Shown: piece after piece, positions 30,244-44,035 of the stretch
Numbering within the stretch: the stretch's first letter is position 1
How the letters are laid out: every line of letters starts with the position of its first letter
Assembly (NCBI RefSeq): GCF_002940205.1
Contig: NZ_MDSK01000007.1
Coordinates: 1-64,000, forward strand
DNA: 64,000 bases
Reading direction: 5' to 3'
Source: Xanthomonas arboricola pv. guizotiae
Lineage (GTDB): Bacteria; Pseudomonadota; Gammaproteobacteria; Xanthomonadales; Xanthomonadaceae
Position numbers and translations under genes: made by a program
The notes under the pieces: generated by a model
Told to the model about the DNA's origin: nothing
Databases searched by the model: none
What the model saw: only the letters and a program-made list of their open reading frames with translations

Positions 30244-30972
30244 ATGGGCATCTTGATCTACCTGGTGCCTGCATTCGCGCTCTGGGCACTGATTGCCACC
30301 GTGCTGGCGTTCGTGCGTGGCCGCCAGCTGCGCGCCGAATCCGGCCAGCTCGCCAGCACCCAGGACAGCCTAGCCCGCTACCAGGCTGCGCTCTCGCAGG
30401 CGAAGGCGCGCGCGGCCGCCAGCGTGCTGGAACTGGAATCGCTGCAGCGCAGCTATACCGTCCTCAAGCAATCGCTGGAGCAGCAGGAACAGACCGCCGC
30501 CGAACAGGCGCCGGCTGCCGACAGCCAGGTGATTCCGATGGTGATGGTGCAGCGGCTGGATATCGCCAACGAGATCGGCACGTTGTTCGCACACGTCGCA
30601 CGGGTGGCACGCAGCCTGCGCCGCTACAGCGCCTACAGCCGCGGCCACACTGCGCCGGAACCGGCCACCGCCCGCTACGACCTGCATTGGCTGGCCGATT
30701 GCCTGCACAGCTTCGACCAGATCGGCCATGCCTTGTTGCGCGGCAACGTCGCGGCGCTGATCACCGCCTGCCAGGACCTGCTGTCGATGTACGACCATTA
30801 TCTGAAGGACGGGTCCGGCTACAACAGCCGCGACACCTTCCAGCGCCTGAGCAGCGATGTGCCGCTGTCCGATGCCACCGATGCCATCCGCTCGATCATC
30901 GTCAAGGCCACGCTGGCGCAGGATGTGCGCGATGCGGTGATGGAGGATGCGGTTGCGGCTAACGTTGGGTGA
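30244..30972 (+). CDS. Hypothetical membrane-anchored coiled-coil protein
   Basis: 242 residues from the ATG at 30244 (GAGGGATCTCC precedes). One N-terminal transmembrane helix (about 4-24, LIYLVPAFALWALIATVLAFV) as an uncleaved anchor, then a coiled coil (about 30-85, heptads in RAESGQLASTQDSLARYQAA and SVLELESLQRSYTVLKQSLE), then a helical C-terminal domain (about 100-242, VQRLDIANEIGTLFAHVARV, DCLHSFDQIGHALLRG). No enzymatic motif. Likely cytoplasmic-facing. Function unknown. Tandem heptamer repeats begin right at its stop codon. Confidence 0.8.
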   Translation: MGILIYLVPAFALWALIATVLAFVRGRQLRAESGQLASTQDSLARYQAALSQAKARAAASVLELESLQRSYTVLKQSLEQQEQTAAEQAPAADSQVIPMVMVQRLDIANEIGTLFAHVARVARSLRRYSAYSRGHTAPEPATARYDLHWLADCLHSFDQIGHALLRGNVAALITACQDLLSMYDHYLKDGSGYNSRDTFQRLSSDVPLSDATDAIRSIIVKATLAQDVRDAVMEDAVAANVG

Positions 30973-31039
30973 GTCGGGAGTCGGGAGTCGGGAGTCGGGA
31001 ATCGGGAATCGGGAATCGGGAATCGGGAATCGGGAATCG
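30973..31039. repeat. Tandem heptamer array (GTCGGGA then ATCGGGA)
   Basis: Nine head-to-tail 7-bp units: four GTCGGGA (30973-31000) then five ATCGGGA (31001-31035), then ATCG. A related cluster with the same downstream flank ATCGTAAGAGC occurs near 49600-49636. Such GGGAATC runs are a common Xanthomonas intergenic repeat. Unit number probably varies between strains by slippage. Confidence 0.9.
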
Positions 31040-31132
31040 TAAGAGCGTGGGTGCGGGGTTCTGTTGGTCAACAGGTAGTTGACCGCTTCTCGATGCAGGG
31101 TGTTTGGCGACTGCTGTGATGCGATTGCCCGT

Positions 31133-31166
31133 AAAAAAAAGCGCACCGCTTGCGGTGCGCTTTTTT
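31133..31166. terminator. Bidirectional rho-independent terminator
   Basis: Stem GCGCACCG/CGGTGCGC (31141-31148 with 31153-31160), 4-nt loop, flanked by eight A on the left and six T on the right, so it works in both directions. It separates the rightward gene ending at 30972 from the leftward glucose dehydrogenase gene ending at 31227. Confidence 0.9.
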
Positions 31167-31226
31167 CGTTTCAGGCCTCGGGAATGGCCGGCCTGCGTTG
31201 TTTGGCGGGTTTGATCGCTGCCTGCG

Positions 31227-33713
31227 TCATGGTGCCTGCTGCGGCAGCGCGTAGGCCACCACGGCATCGCCTGCGGGGGTTTCCATGAAGTGGTGGCCGC
31301 CGGCCATGATCACCAGATACTCGCGGCCGTTGTAGGCGTAGACCATCGGGTTGGCCTGGCCGCCGGCCGGCAGCTTAGCGTGCCACAGCTCCTTGCCGGT
31401 GGCCAGATCGATGGCGCGGATCAGGTCGTCGGTGGCTGCGGCAATGAAGATCAGGCCACTGGCCGTCACCACCGAACCGCCGTTGTTGGGCGTGCCGATC
31501 TCGATCGGCAGACCGGAGCGGATGCCGAACGGGCCATTGCCGCGCGCACTGCCGAACGGGCGGTCCCATAACGTCTTGCCGCTGGCCAGATCGATGGCGC
31601 GGATGCCGCCATACGGCGGCTGCTTGCACAGCAATTTGGTAAACGGCAGCCGCCAACCAGCGTTGACGTTGATCGCATACGGGGTGCCAGCCTGCGGGTC
31701 GCCCGCACCTTCCGCGCCGCCGACATCGCCGCGCACTTCATCGCGCGGTGCCCAGCCCAGTTTGTCGGCCTTGGCGCGCGGCACCAGCAGGTTGTAGTTG
31801 GGCATGTCGTTGTAGTTGGCCACGATCACGCCACGCTGCGGATCCACCGACACGCTGCCCCAGTCCGAACCGCCGTTGTAGCCGGGATATTCGATCGAAT
31901 GGCGGTCGGCTTCCGGCGGCGTGTAGATGCCCTTGTAGCTGGCCTTGCGGAACTGGATGCGGCAGACCAGCTGATCGATCGGCGTCATTCCCCACATGTC
32001 GCGCTCGCTCAGATCCGGCTTGCGCAGCGTGTGGTACAGCGAAAACGGCTGCGTCTTGGCACGCATCTGCGGCTCCACGCCACCGCCTGGCACTGCGCGT
32101 TCTTCCACGCCCACCAGCGGCTTGCCGGTACGCCGATCCAGCACGTACAACTCGCCCTGCTTGCTCGGCAACAACACCGCCGGCACGTTGACGCCGTCCT
32201 TGGGGAAATCGATCAGGCTCGGCTGCGAGCCCAGGTCGTAATCCCAGGCATCGATATGCGTGGTCTGGAAATTCCACACCGGCTTGCCGGTGGTGACATC
32301 CAGCGCCACCAGCGAGGTCGCATAGCGATTTTCCTGCGGCGTGCGCGAGCTGCTCCAGTAATCGGCGGTGGAGTTGCCCATCGGCAGGTACACTTAGCCC
32401 AGCTGCTCATCGGCCGCGGCGGTGGTCCACATGTTCGGCGTGCCACGCGTCCAGGTCTGGCCCGGCGGCGGTGCGCCGTTCCAGTCCGGATGGGTCATGT
32501 CCCAGGCCCAGCGCAATTGGCCGGTCACCGCGTCGAAGCCCTCGATCACACCGGAGGGCTCGTAACGCTTCTGCCCATCGAGTACTTGATGGCCGGTGAC
32601 CACCACCCCGCGCACGATGGCGGGCGGCGAATTGATCGACACATAACCCGGCGGCGTCTGCCCCATGCCGACGGTGATATCGACCTGACCGTTGTGGCCG
32701 AAGTCCGGGCACGGCGTGCCACTGCGTGCGTCCAATGCGATCAGGCGCCCGTCCAGCGTGCCTTCGATCACGCGCGTGCTGCATAGCGCTGCAGATGGAG
32801 GTGCGGATGCAGTTGCGCCAGCATCCGCAGTGCTGGCGATCTGCGGCACTGCGTAATACGACACACCGCGGCATGCCGCGGTATACGGAATCGCCTCGTC
32901 CTTGACCTTGGGATCGTAGCGCCAGCGCTGCTTGCCACTGGCGGCATCCAGCGCGATCACCTGATTGCGCGCAGTGCACAGGTACAGGCTGTCGCCCACC
33001 TTCAGCGGCGTGGTTTCCGCGCCCCAGCGCTTGCTCGGCAGATCGCCGGTATGAAAGAGCCAGGCCTGCTGCAACTGCGCGACGTTATCGCGATTGATCA
33101 GCTGCAGCGGCGAATAGCGCTGGCCGGCCTGGCTGCGCCCGTAGGCGGCCCAATCGCCGTCGGCAGGCGCGTTGGCCGGCTGCGCGCCAGACGCCGCATC
33201 CGAGGAGGATGCAGTGCGGTTGACCAGGCCTCCGACCATGCCGGTCGCATGCGCCAGCGCGCCATCGGCTTCGGTGACGCCGTGCGGCAGGAAGGCCAAT
33301 ACGAACGCCACCACGAATACCGCCGCGAGCGCACCGGCCAGACCGCGCGAGACAGCGCGCGACACCGGGCGTTGCAATCTCGGCAGCAACAACGCGAGCA
33401 CGAATGCCAGGCCGATAATCAGGCCCAGACGCGGCACCCAGCGCCAGTATTCGCTGCCTGATTCCCACCATGTCCACAGCAGCGAGACCACCACCACGCC
33501 GGCAAACCACCAGGCACCCGCATTGCGACCGCGAAACAACAGCACACCGGCAATGAGCATCGCTGCACCGGCCGGTGCGTAGTACCAGGAGCCGCCCAGT
33601 GCAGCCAGCCACACGCCGCCGGCAAGCAGCACAGCGCCCAGTAATGCAATCACGCCTCCCAAGGTCGCCAGCGCCCAATGGCCGCGACCGGAAGGACGAT
33701 CCAGAATCGTCAT
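31227..33713 (-). pseudogene. gcd: Membrane-bound PQQ glucose dehydrogenase, interrupted by an in-frame stop
   Basis: Oxidises glucose to gluconolactone in the periplasm and passes electrons to ubiquinone. From the ATG at 33713 (AAGGAACAACTG precedes) the frame shows five N-terminal transmembrane helices (first 150 residues), then the PQQ beta-propeller (DGDWAAYGRSQAGQRYSPL, LKVGDSLYLCTARNQVIALD, TSNMW-type GTPNMWTT). A TAA at 32396-32394 then interrupts the propeller; the next codons (VYLPMGNSTADYW) continue the same protein in the same frame to PAGDAVVAYALP at 31227. Without the stop it would be an 828-residue normal Gcd. The C-terminal part contains substrate and PQQ-binding residues, so the truncated product should be inactive. 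A recent nonsense mutation, or a sequencing error. Confidence 0.9.
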
Positions 33714-33880
33714 CAGTTGTTCCTTTTCGACTTCAGCGGCGACGCAACGCCGCCGCACCGCCAACAACCTTCGACCTGCCGTGGTGAAAGAGCCGCGTTC
33801 TTTGCAGCGAACACACAAAGACACTGCGTTGCAGATGTCAGCGCCCGCCACAAACCCTCACGCCAGAAACGATGCGCAAT

Positions 33881-33909
33881 AAAAAACGCCGGTTTTCACC
33901 GGCGTTTTT
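33881..33909 (-). terminator. Terminator downstream of gyrA
   Basis: AAAAACGCCGGT/ACCGGCGTTTTT stem (33882-33893 with 33898-33909) with a 4-nt loop, 30 bp after the gyrA stop. The A- and T-runs on both sides make it symmetrical, but its position fits gyrA on the minus strand. Confidence 0.9.
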
Positions 33910-33938
33910 CATCTACTGCGCGCGCTGATCTGCCGTGC

Positions 33939-36638
33939 TCACGCGTCCGTCGGTGGCGCATCGCTCACGCTTGCGCCCGCCTCGTCCACCACATCTTCCA
34001 CTTCGTCCAGCGAGGCATCCAGGCGTTCCACTGCCTGCAACTTCTCGCCCTTGGACAAGCGGATCAAGGTCACGCCCTGGGTATTGCGACCCACGCGCGA
34101 GATCTCCGAACCGCGGGTGCGCACCAGCGTACCGCCATCGGAAATCAGCAGCACTTCGTCGGTGGCGCCCAACAGCACCGCACGCACCAGCTTGCCGTTG
34201 CGCTCGGTGGTCTGGATGCCGATCACGCCCTGCGTACCGCGGCCCTTGCGCGGGTACTCGGTCAGCGGGGTGCGCTTGCCGTAGCCGTTCTCGGTGGCGG
34301 TAAGGATGTAGGCCATGCCGTCGCTCTCGGCGACGTCGATCACTTCCGCTTCGACACCGTCCGTGCTCTCCACCACGTCCTCGACACCCTCGTCCTCGAC
34401 ATCGCCTTCGACACCGCCGGCACGCTCGGCCACGATCAGGCTGACCACCTCTTCGCCCTTGGTCAGACGGATGCCGCGCACGCCGGTGGCGGTACGGCCC
34501 ATCGAACGCACGGTGGATTCGCCGAAGCGCACGGTCTTGCCGTTGGAGGCGAACAGCAACACATCGCGGTCGCCATCGGTCAACGCCACACCGACCAGCG
34601 CATCGCCCTCGTCGAGATTGATGGCGATCTTGCCGCGCGCCAGACGGAAGGCGAATTCGCTCAACGGCGTCTTCTTGACCGTGCCGTTGCGCGTGGCAAA
34701 GAACACATAACGGTTGTCGGCGTATTCGCGCACCGGCAGCACCGCCTGCACACGCTCGCCGGGTTCCAGCGGAATCCAGTTGATGATCGGACGGCCACGC
34801 GCATTGGAGCCGGCCTCCGGCAACTGGTACACCGGCAGCCAGAACACCTTGCCGCTGCTGGTGAAGGTCAGCAGCGTGTCGTGCGTATTGACCAGCCACA
34901 GCTGGTCGATGAAATCCTCTTCCTTGGTCGCCGCCGCAGACCGGCCGCGGCCACCACGGCGCTGCGCACGATACGCGCTGACCGGCTGGCGCTTGGCATA
35001 GCCGGCATGCGAGAGCGTCACCACCACGTCTTCCGGCGAAATCAGGTCCAGGATGTCCAGATCTTCTTCGCTGTGACGGATCTCGGTGCGGCGTTCGTCG
35101 CCGTACTCCTCGCGGATGTTGATCAGCTCGTCGCGGATCACCTGCAGCAGCACGTCGGGGTTTTCCAGGATGCGGATCAGGCCCTGGATGACCTCGAGCA
35201 ACTGCTTGTACTCGTCGGTCAGCTTTTCCTGCTCCAACCCGGTCAGGCGATGCAGGCGCATTTCCAGGATCTGCGAGGCCTGCACTTCACTGAGCTGATA
35301 GAAGCCGTTGGCCAGGCCCACGCCCGGCGCCAGATCTTCCGGCTTGGAGGCTTCGGCACCGGCGGCGCCCAGCAGCGCACCGACCAGACCCGGTTCCCAG
35401 GTCTTGGCCAGCATGCGCTCGCGCGCTTCCTGCGGGTTGGCCGAGGTCTTGATCAGCTCGATCATCTCGTCGATGTTGGCCAACGCGACGGTCAGGCCTT
35501 CCAGCACATGCGCACGCGCACGCGCCTTGCGCAGTTCAAAGATGGTGCGGCGGGTGACCACTTCGCGGCGGTGGCGGATGAACGCCTGCAGCATCTGCTT
35601 GAGGTTCATCAACTGCGGGCGGCCGTCGATCAGCGCCACCATGTTGATGCCGAACACTGACTCCATCTGGGTCTGCTGATACAGGTTGTTGAGCACAACC
35701 TCGGCCGACTCGCCGCGCTTGACCTCGATGTAGATACGCATGCCGTCCTTGTCGGACTCGTCGCGCAGCTCGCTGATGCCTTCGAGCTTCTTTTCCTTGA
35801 CCAGCTCGGCGATCTTCTCGATCAGCCGCGCCTTGTTCACCTGATACGGAATCTCGGTGACGATGATCGCTTCGCGGCCGTTGTCGGCCACTTCCACATC
35901 GGCCTTGGCGCGCATGCGCACGCGGCCACGGCCGGTGCGGTAACCGGCAGCGATGCCGGCGGTGCCATTGATGATGCCGGCGGTGGGGAAATCCGGGCCG
36001 GGGATGTATTCCATCAGGCCTTCGACATCCAGCTCCGGCGTGTCGATCAAGGCGATGCAGGCGTTGATCGCTTCGGTCAGATTATGCGGCGGGATATTGG
36101 TGGCCATGCCCACCGCGATACCGGCCGAGCCGTTGACCAGCAGGCTCGGGAACCGGGTCGGCATGACCGTCGGTTCCTGTTCCTTTTCGTCGTAATTGGG
36201 CTGGAAATCGACGGTTTCCTTGTCGATGTCGGCCATCAGCTCATGCGCCAGCCGCGACATGCGCGACTCGGTGTAACGCATCGCCGCGGCGGAGTCGCCA
36301 TCGACCGAACCGAAGTTACCCTGGCCGTCCACCATCATGTAGCGCAGCGAGAACGGCTGCGCCATGCGCACCAGCGTGTCGTACACCGACTGGTCGCCGT
36401 GCGGGTGGTATTTACCGATGACGTCGCCGACGATACGCGCCGACTTAAAGTAGGCCTTGTTGCTGTGTGCGCCCAGCTCGTGCATGGCGTACAGGACGCG
36501 ACGGTGCACGGGTTTGAGGCCATCACGGGCATCGGGGAGTGCGCGGCCCACGATCACGCTCATCGCGTAATCGAGATAGCTCTTGCGCATCTCGTCTTCC
36601 AGATTGACCTGGATGATTTCCTTGGCGGTTTCTGCCAT
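33939..36638 (-). CDS. gyrA: DNA gyrase subunit A
   Basis: Breakage-reunion subunit of gyrase, which introduces negative supercoils. 899 residues from the ATG at 36638; the upstream frame back to 36716 is not family-like. The catalytic tyrosine is Tyr122 in [11 protein letters not shown]. The quinolone-resistance region reads [11 protein letters not shown], with Gln at position 83 (Ser in E. coli) and Asp at 87. Winged-helix and tower domains are followed by the coiled coil and a C-terminal DNA-wrapping beta-pinwheel ([38 protein letters not shown]). An acidic insertion ([16 protein letters not shown]) interrupts the pinwheel, and the tail is acidic ([14 protein letters not shown]). Monocistronic, with its own terminator. 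Confidence 0.99.
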   Translation of the reverse strand: MAETAKEIIQVNLEDEMRKSYLDYAMSVIVGRALPDARDGLKPVHRRVLYAMHELGAHSNKAYFKSARIVGDVIGKYHPHGDQSVYDTLVRMAQPFSLRYMMVDGQGNFGSVDGDSAAAMRYTESRMSRLAHELMADIDKETVDFQPNYDEKEQEPTVMPTRFPSLLVNGSAGIAVGMATNIPPHNLTEAINACIALIDTPELDVEGLMEYIPGPDFPTAGIINGTAGIAAGYRTGRGRVRMRAKADVEVADNGREAIIVTEIPYQVNKARLIEKIAELVKEKKLEGISELRDESDKDGMRIYIEVKRGESAEVVLNNLYQQTQMESVFGINMVALIDGRPQLMNLKQMLQAFIRHRREVVTRRTIFELRKARARAHVLEGLTVALANIDEMIELIKTSANPQEARERMLAKTWEPGLVGALLGAAGAEASKPEDLAPGVGLANGFYQLSEVQASQILEMRLHRLTGLEQEKLTDEYKQLLEVIQGLIRILENPDVLLQVIRDELINIREEYGDERRTEIRHSEEDLDILDLISPEDVVVTLSHAGYAKRQPVSAYRAQRRGGRGRSAAATKEEDFIDQLWLVNTHDTLLTFTSSGKVFWLPVYQLPEAGSNARGRPIINWIPLEPGERVQAVLPVREYADNRYVFFATRNGTVKKTPLSEFAFRLARGKIAINLDEGDALVGVALTDGDRDVLLFASNGKTVRFGESTVRSMGRTATGVRGIRLTKGEEVVSLIVAERAGGVEGDVEDEGVEDVVESTDGVEAEVIDVAESDGMAYILTATENGYGKRTPLTEYPRKGRGTQGVIGIQTTERNGKLVRAVLLGATDEVLLISDGGTLVRTRGSEISRVGRNTQGVTLIRLSKGEKLQAVERLDASLDEVEDVVDEAGASVSDAPPTDA

Positions 36639-36847
36639 TCGGGTTCCGTAAGTGAGGTGGCGGGCGAGCCGGAAAGCCGCGTCGGGGGCGCCCTGACAAC
36701 AGGCTGCCGACCCCACGCTCCCGCCGATCGATTCAAGCCCCGGATTGTATCACGAAGGGGCACCACGATGCCGCCGGTTTACCGGCCAGAAACAAGCACT
36801 TGCAGGCTTTTGGCGGGGCGATGCGGCGATCGCGCGCCGCACTGACC

Positions 36848-37912
36848 TCAGCCGCCGAACGCCGCCTGCATGCGCGCCAGGTCCGGCTGCGCAATCACCC
36901 CGCGTTCGGTGACGATCGCATCGATCAGGCTGCCGGGGGTGACATCGAACACCGGGTTCCAGGCGTTGATGCCATCGGCCACCGTGCGCACGCCGCCGAC
37001 CCCGAACAATTCGCCCGGGTCGCGCTGCTCGATCTCGATCTGCTCGCCGCTGGCGGTGTCCATGTCCACGGTGGACGACGGTGCCACCACCATGAACTTG
37101 ACGCCGTGGTGGCGCGCGGCGATCGCCAGCTGATAGGTGCCGATCTTGTTGGCGGTATCGCCGTTGGCGCAGATGCGGTCGGCACCGACGATGACCCACT
37201 GCACCAGCCCGGACTTCATCAGATGCGCGGCGGCCGAATCGGCGATCAGGGTCGCGTCGATGCCGTCCTGCTGCAGCTCCCACACGGTCAGGCGCGCGCC
37301 CTGCAGCCACGGCCGGGTCTCGCCGGCAAACACCTTGGCGATGCGCTGCTGCGCCACCCCGGCGCGGATCACGCCCAGCGCGGTACCGAAGCCGGCGGTG
37401 GCCAGCGAACCGGTATTGCAATGGGTCAACACGCCGCTGCCGGCATCGATCAACGACGCACCCAGCGCGCCCATATGCCGGTTGGCCGCCAGGTCTTCAT
37501 CGGCGATGGCCTGCGCCTCGCGCGCGATCACCTCGCGCCAGTCGGCGCCGGCAGCGCCCAGCACGCGACGCATGCGCATCAGCGCCCAGGCCAGGTTGAC
37601 CGCGGTCGGACGCGCGGCATTGAGCCGCAACAGCGCCGGTTCGAGCTTCTGCAAGGCCGCACTGCCGTCGTCGGCAACGATGTCGCGCGCCGCCAGCACC
37701 ACGCCCCACCCGGCCGCAATGCCGATCGCCGGCGCGCCGCGCACCGCCAGCGAATGGATTGCCCCGGCCACTGCGTCGCTGGTGTCGCAACGCACATGTT
37801 CGACCACGAACGGCAGCTTGCGCTGGTCGAGCAGTTCCAGGGCATCGCCCGTCCACAGCAGCGGGCGGATATGGTCGTAGCGGGCGTAATCGATATGGGC
37901 GCTGTCGTTCAT
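36848..37912 (-). CDS. mtnA: S-methyl-5-thioribose-1-phosphate isomerase
   Basis: Isomerises methylthioribose 1-phosphate to methylthioribulose 1-phosphate in the methionine salvage pathway. 354 residues from the ATG at 37912, matching the family; the frame upstream to 38170 is spurious. Motifs: [34 protein letters not shown] with the catalytic Cys, [35 protein letters not shown] and VAPSSTVDM. No other salvage genes are adjacent. It is 209 bp upstream of gyrA in the same direction. Confidence 0.97.
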   Translation of the reverse strand: MNDSAHIDYARYDHIRPLLWTGDALELLDQRKLPFVVEHVRCDTSDAVAGAIHSLAVRGAPAIGIAAGWGVVLAARDIVADDGSAALQKLEPALLRLNAARPTAVNLAWALMRMRRVLGAAGADWREVIAREAQAIADEDLAANRHMGALGASLIDAGSGVLTHCNTGSLATAGFGTALGVIRAGVAQQRIAKVFAGETRPWLQGARLTVWELQQDGIDATLIADSAAAHLMKSGLVQWVIVGADRICANGDTANKIGTYQLAIAARHHGVKFMVVAPSSTVDMDTASGEQIEIEQRDPGELFGVGGVRTVADGINAWNPVFDVTPGSLIDAIVTERGVIAQPDLARMQAAFGG

Positions 37913-38199
37913 CCGGACATTGTAAGGCGCCCGGGCAGCCCAGTCAGTGGCCGCATCGCTCAGCCCGCTGGCCTCGCGAGCACCGGCCATCCCGGCTGGC
38001 CCTTGCCCGCTGCTCACCGTCGCAGGACCTTTGTGCGGCATGGCTGCAGCGTAAGCGCCTATGAGGACGTACTTGCGGCATGTCCTGCGATGGCGGGCGG
38101 GCAAGGGCCCTGCAAACAGGCCGCAGATCGTCCGCTCCACGCCCGACGCATCCGCACCCCGTTCAATCACATCTCAAGACAACCGAAAGCTTGAGCTTC

Positions 38200-38886
38200 T
38201 CAGTCGACGATGAACTCGGCGCGGCAGCCGTCGTTGACCCACACGCCGTCGCGGCTCCAGCCCCAGGTCTGGCCTTCCACGCATTCCTTCTTGGAGATCT
38301 GCCGGCCCACACGCACCTGGCGCTCCACCGAGACCCCGCAGGTGCGGCGCGCGCCCTTCTTCGATTCGCAGGTCACCATGCGTGGCATCGCCACGAAGCC
38401 GGAACCATCCTCGGCAGCGACTTCGAATTCGCCATCGCAGCCACGCGAGACCCAGATTTCGTTACGGCGCGCGCCCCAGCTGCGACCTTCCTTGCACGGC
38501 CACACCGAGCGCTGGCGCAGCAGCCGCACCGGCGCACCACGCAGCACCACCGGGCACACCACCTTGCCGCCGTTGGAATCGCAGCGCACCACGCGGCGCA
38601 TCTGCGGAGCGCCCGGCGCTCGCGCACTCGCAAACTCCGCACGGCAGCCCTGTTCGACCCATACGCCATTGCGTTCGATGTCCCACTCGCTGCCACGGAT
38701 GCAACTGGTCTCGGACAGCTGGCGTACCAGCTGGACGCCGTGCGCGGTCTCCATCGCACAATGCACGCGCGCCATGTCCCTGGACTCGCAGCGCACCACG
38801 CCGGAGGCGCGATCCGCCGCACGCGCATCGGCCAGCATCAGCAGCGGCAAGCACCACAAACCGCATAAGCTGATCAGCCACTTCAT
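38200..38886 (-). CDS. DUF3011 repeat protein, secreted
   Basis: 228 residues from the ATG at 38886 with a signal peptide (MKWLISLCGLWCLPLLMLADARA, cleaved after ARA). The mature protein is three copies of an approximately 60-residue Cys-rich module, each with an RCES/RCDS/TCES opening, a C near the middle and a closing NGVWVEQGCRAEF / NEIWVSRGCDGEF / DGVWVNDGCRAEF motif. This is the DUF3011 arrangement. With regularly spaced cysteines it is presumably disulfide-bonded and periplasmic or extracellular. Function is unknown; ligand or cell-wall binding is conceivable. No operon partner. Confidence 0.88.
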   Translation of the reverse strand: MKWLISLCGLWCLPLLMLADARAADRASGVVRCESRDMARVHCAMETAHGVQLVRQLSETSCIRGSEWDIERNGVWVEQGCRAEFASARAPGAPQMRRVVRCDSNGGKVVCPVVLRGAPVRLLRQRSVWPCKEGRSWGARRNEIWVSRGCDGEFEVAAEDGSGFVAMPRMVTCESKKGARRTCGVSVERQVRVGRQISKKECVEGQTWGWSRDGVWVNDGCRAEFIVD

Positions 38887-39042
38887 GCCGACAATCCTCA
38901 CCCAAACACACTCTGCGCCGCGCCCCCGTGGACGCCACGATGAGAGCATCATCGATGTGAAGATAGCAATACGGTGGCGATGACAGCGGGATGGCAACCG
39001 GCGCGCGCCCTGTGCCGCGCAGGCACTGCACACCGCCGCGGG

Positions 39043-42638
<3,596 letters not shown>

Positions 42639-42681
42639 CTAGCGTGGCGCCCTCTTTGCCCGCCGCCTCTGGAGTTCACCC

Positions 42682-43806
42682 GTGTCGTTGCCCGTCTCGC
42701 GCCGTTCGTTTCTCCGCCTCGCCACCACCGGCGTGGCGGTTTCCGCACTGGGGCTGGTACCCGCGGCCGAGGCGGCCCGCAAACGCGCCGCGGCGCCGGC
42801 AACGCCAGGCGTGGCGGCAGCGGCCGGCACGGTCTACCTCAACCTCAACGAGCACCCGCTCGGGCCTGCCCCCGCGGCCGTTGACGCTGCCACGCGTTCG
42901 CTGGCGCGCTCGGGCCGCTACCTGTTCGAGATGGAGCAGGACCTGCGCAATTTGATGACCGGCGAGCTGCAGCTGCCGAACGATCACCTGTCGCTGTTCC
43001 CCGGCGCGCGCGACGCGCTGAACCGGGCCGGCAGCCTGTTCACCTCCGCGCGTGCCGGGCTGGTGGTGGCCGACCCAAGCTTCGACCCACTGATCGAAAG
43101 CGCCACCGCCCGCGGCGTGCCGGTGCGCAAGCTGCCGCTGCGGGCCGATGGCGCGCACGACGTCAAGGCGATGGCCAAGGCCGACCCGACCGCCGGCCTG
43201 ATCTACCTGTGCAACCCCGGCAACGCCAGCGGCGCCATCACCCCGCGCGCCGACATCGAGTGGCTGCTGGCCAACAAGCCCGCCAGCGCAGTGCTGGTGG
43301 TCGACGAAGCGTATATCCACTACAGCAACGAGCCGTCCGTGGCGGACCTGGTGCGTCAGCGCCAGGACCTGATCGTGCTGCGCAGCTTCTCCAAGCTCTA
43401 CGGCATGGCCGGCCTGCGCCTGGGCGCCGCGCTGGCGCCGCCGGGGCTGCAGACCAAGCTCGCCAGCCTGGGCAGCAACCCGTTGTCGGTACCGGCAATG
43501 GCCGCCGGCATCGCCAGCCTGCGCGACCCGCAACTGGTGCAGACCCGCCGCGCGGAGAACGCCCGCGTGCGCGACGACACCATCGCCTGGCTCAAGAGCA
43601 AGGGCTACACCTGCCTGCCCACGCAGGCGAACTGCTTCCTGCTCGACGTCAAGCGCGATGCCGGCGCGTTCGCCGATTCGATGCAGAAGCAGGGCCTCGT
43701 CGTCGGCCGCAGCTGGCCGATCTGGCCCAAGCGGGTGCGCGTGAGCGTCGGCACCGAGGCGGAAATGCTGCGCTTCCGCGAGGCGTTCGGTAAGGCCAAG
43801 CGCTAA
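42682..43806 (+). CDS. Tat-exported PLP-dependent aminotransferase, histidinol-phosphate aminotransferase-like
   Basis: 374 residues from a GTG at 42682 (CTGGAGTTCACCC precedes). The N terminus has a twin-arginine signal (SRRSFLRLATTGVAVSALG, cleavage after AEA), unusual for an aminotransferase. The rest is a class I/II fold: LNLNEHPLGPAPAAVDAA, the cofactor-binding region, IYLCNPGNASG, VDEAYIHYS and the PLP-lysine motif SFSKLYGMAGLRLG. The sequence is HisC-like, but a periplasmic location excludes a role in histidine synthesis as usually known. It may act on a secreted amino acid or cell-wall-derived substrate. The PLP supply in the periplasm is an open question; Tat export of the folded, loaded enzyme would solve it. 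Confidence 0.85.
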   Translation: MSLPVSRRSFLRLATTGVAVSALGLVPAAEAARKRAAAPATPGVAAAAGTVYLNLNEHPLGPAPAAVDAATRSLARSGRYLFEMEQDLRNLMTGELQLPNDHLSLFPGARDALNRAGSLFTSARAGLVVADPSFDPLIESATARGVPVRKLPLRADGAHDVKAMAKADPTAGLIYLCNPGNASGAITPRADIEWLLANKPASAVLVVDEAYIHYSNEPSVADLVRQRQDLIVLRSFSKLYGMAGLRLGAALAPPGLQTKLASLGSNPLSVPAMAAGIASLRDPQLVQTRRAENARVRDDTIAWLKSKGYTCLPTQANCFLLDVKRDAGAFADSMQKQGLVVGRSWPIWPKRVRVSVGTEAEMLRFREAFGKAKR

Positions 43807-43845
43807 CCCGCGAAGCCTTCGATCAAGCGAACCGCGAACCCCTCC

Positions 43846-43994
43846 CCCTCGGGACATTGCCCCCTCCTTTATGGGTGAGAAGGTGCCCCGTAGGGGCGGA
43901 TGAGGGTGCGAGCGAAGCCTGACGTTGTTCAACTGCACGAGTGCTTCGCCCGTACCCTCACCCCAACCCCTCTCCCGTGGGGAGAGGGGCTCTA
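43846..43994 (+). repeat. Intergenic repeat family, copy 1
   Basis: About 149 bp beginning with CCTCGGGACATTG and containing GAGAAGGTGCCCCGTAGGGG, CGGATGAGGGTGCGAGCG, TTGTTCAACTGCACGAGTGC and CCCCAACCCCTCTCCCGTGG. The ends are partly complementary, so the unit is a near-palindrome. Nearly identical to the second copy at 44036 (most differences at the 5' end) and related to an inverted copy near 50739. MITE-like; no coding capacity. Confidence 0.85.
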
Positions 43995-44035
43995 GATCCG
44001 TCGCCTCGACTGACTCTGCGCTTGCGACTCCCTTC

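Noticed and set aside
29919-30251. Minus-strand frame of about 110 residues after hutU
   Set aside because: Moderately protein-like start, but the end is an alanine run, it lacks a domain and overlaps the start of the gene at 30244; not enough to call.
30973-31039. CRISPR-like array
   Set aside because: Units are contiguous 7-mers without spacers and there are no cas genes; simple tandem repeat.
33678-35660. 660-residue plus-strand frame opposite gyrA
   Set aside because: His/Gln-rich antisense shadow of a well-conserved gene.
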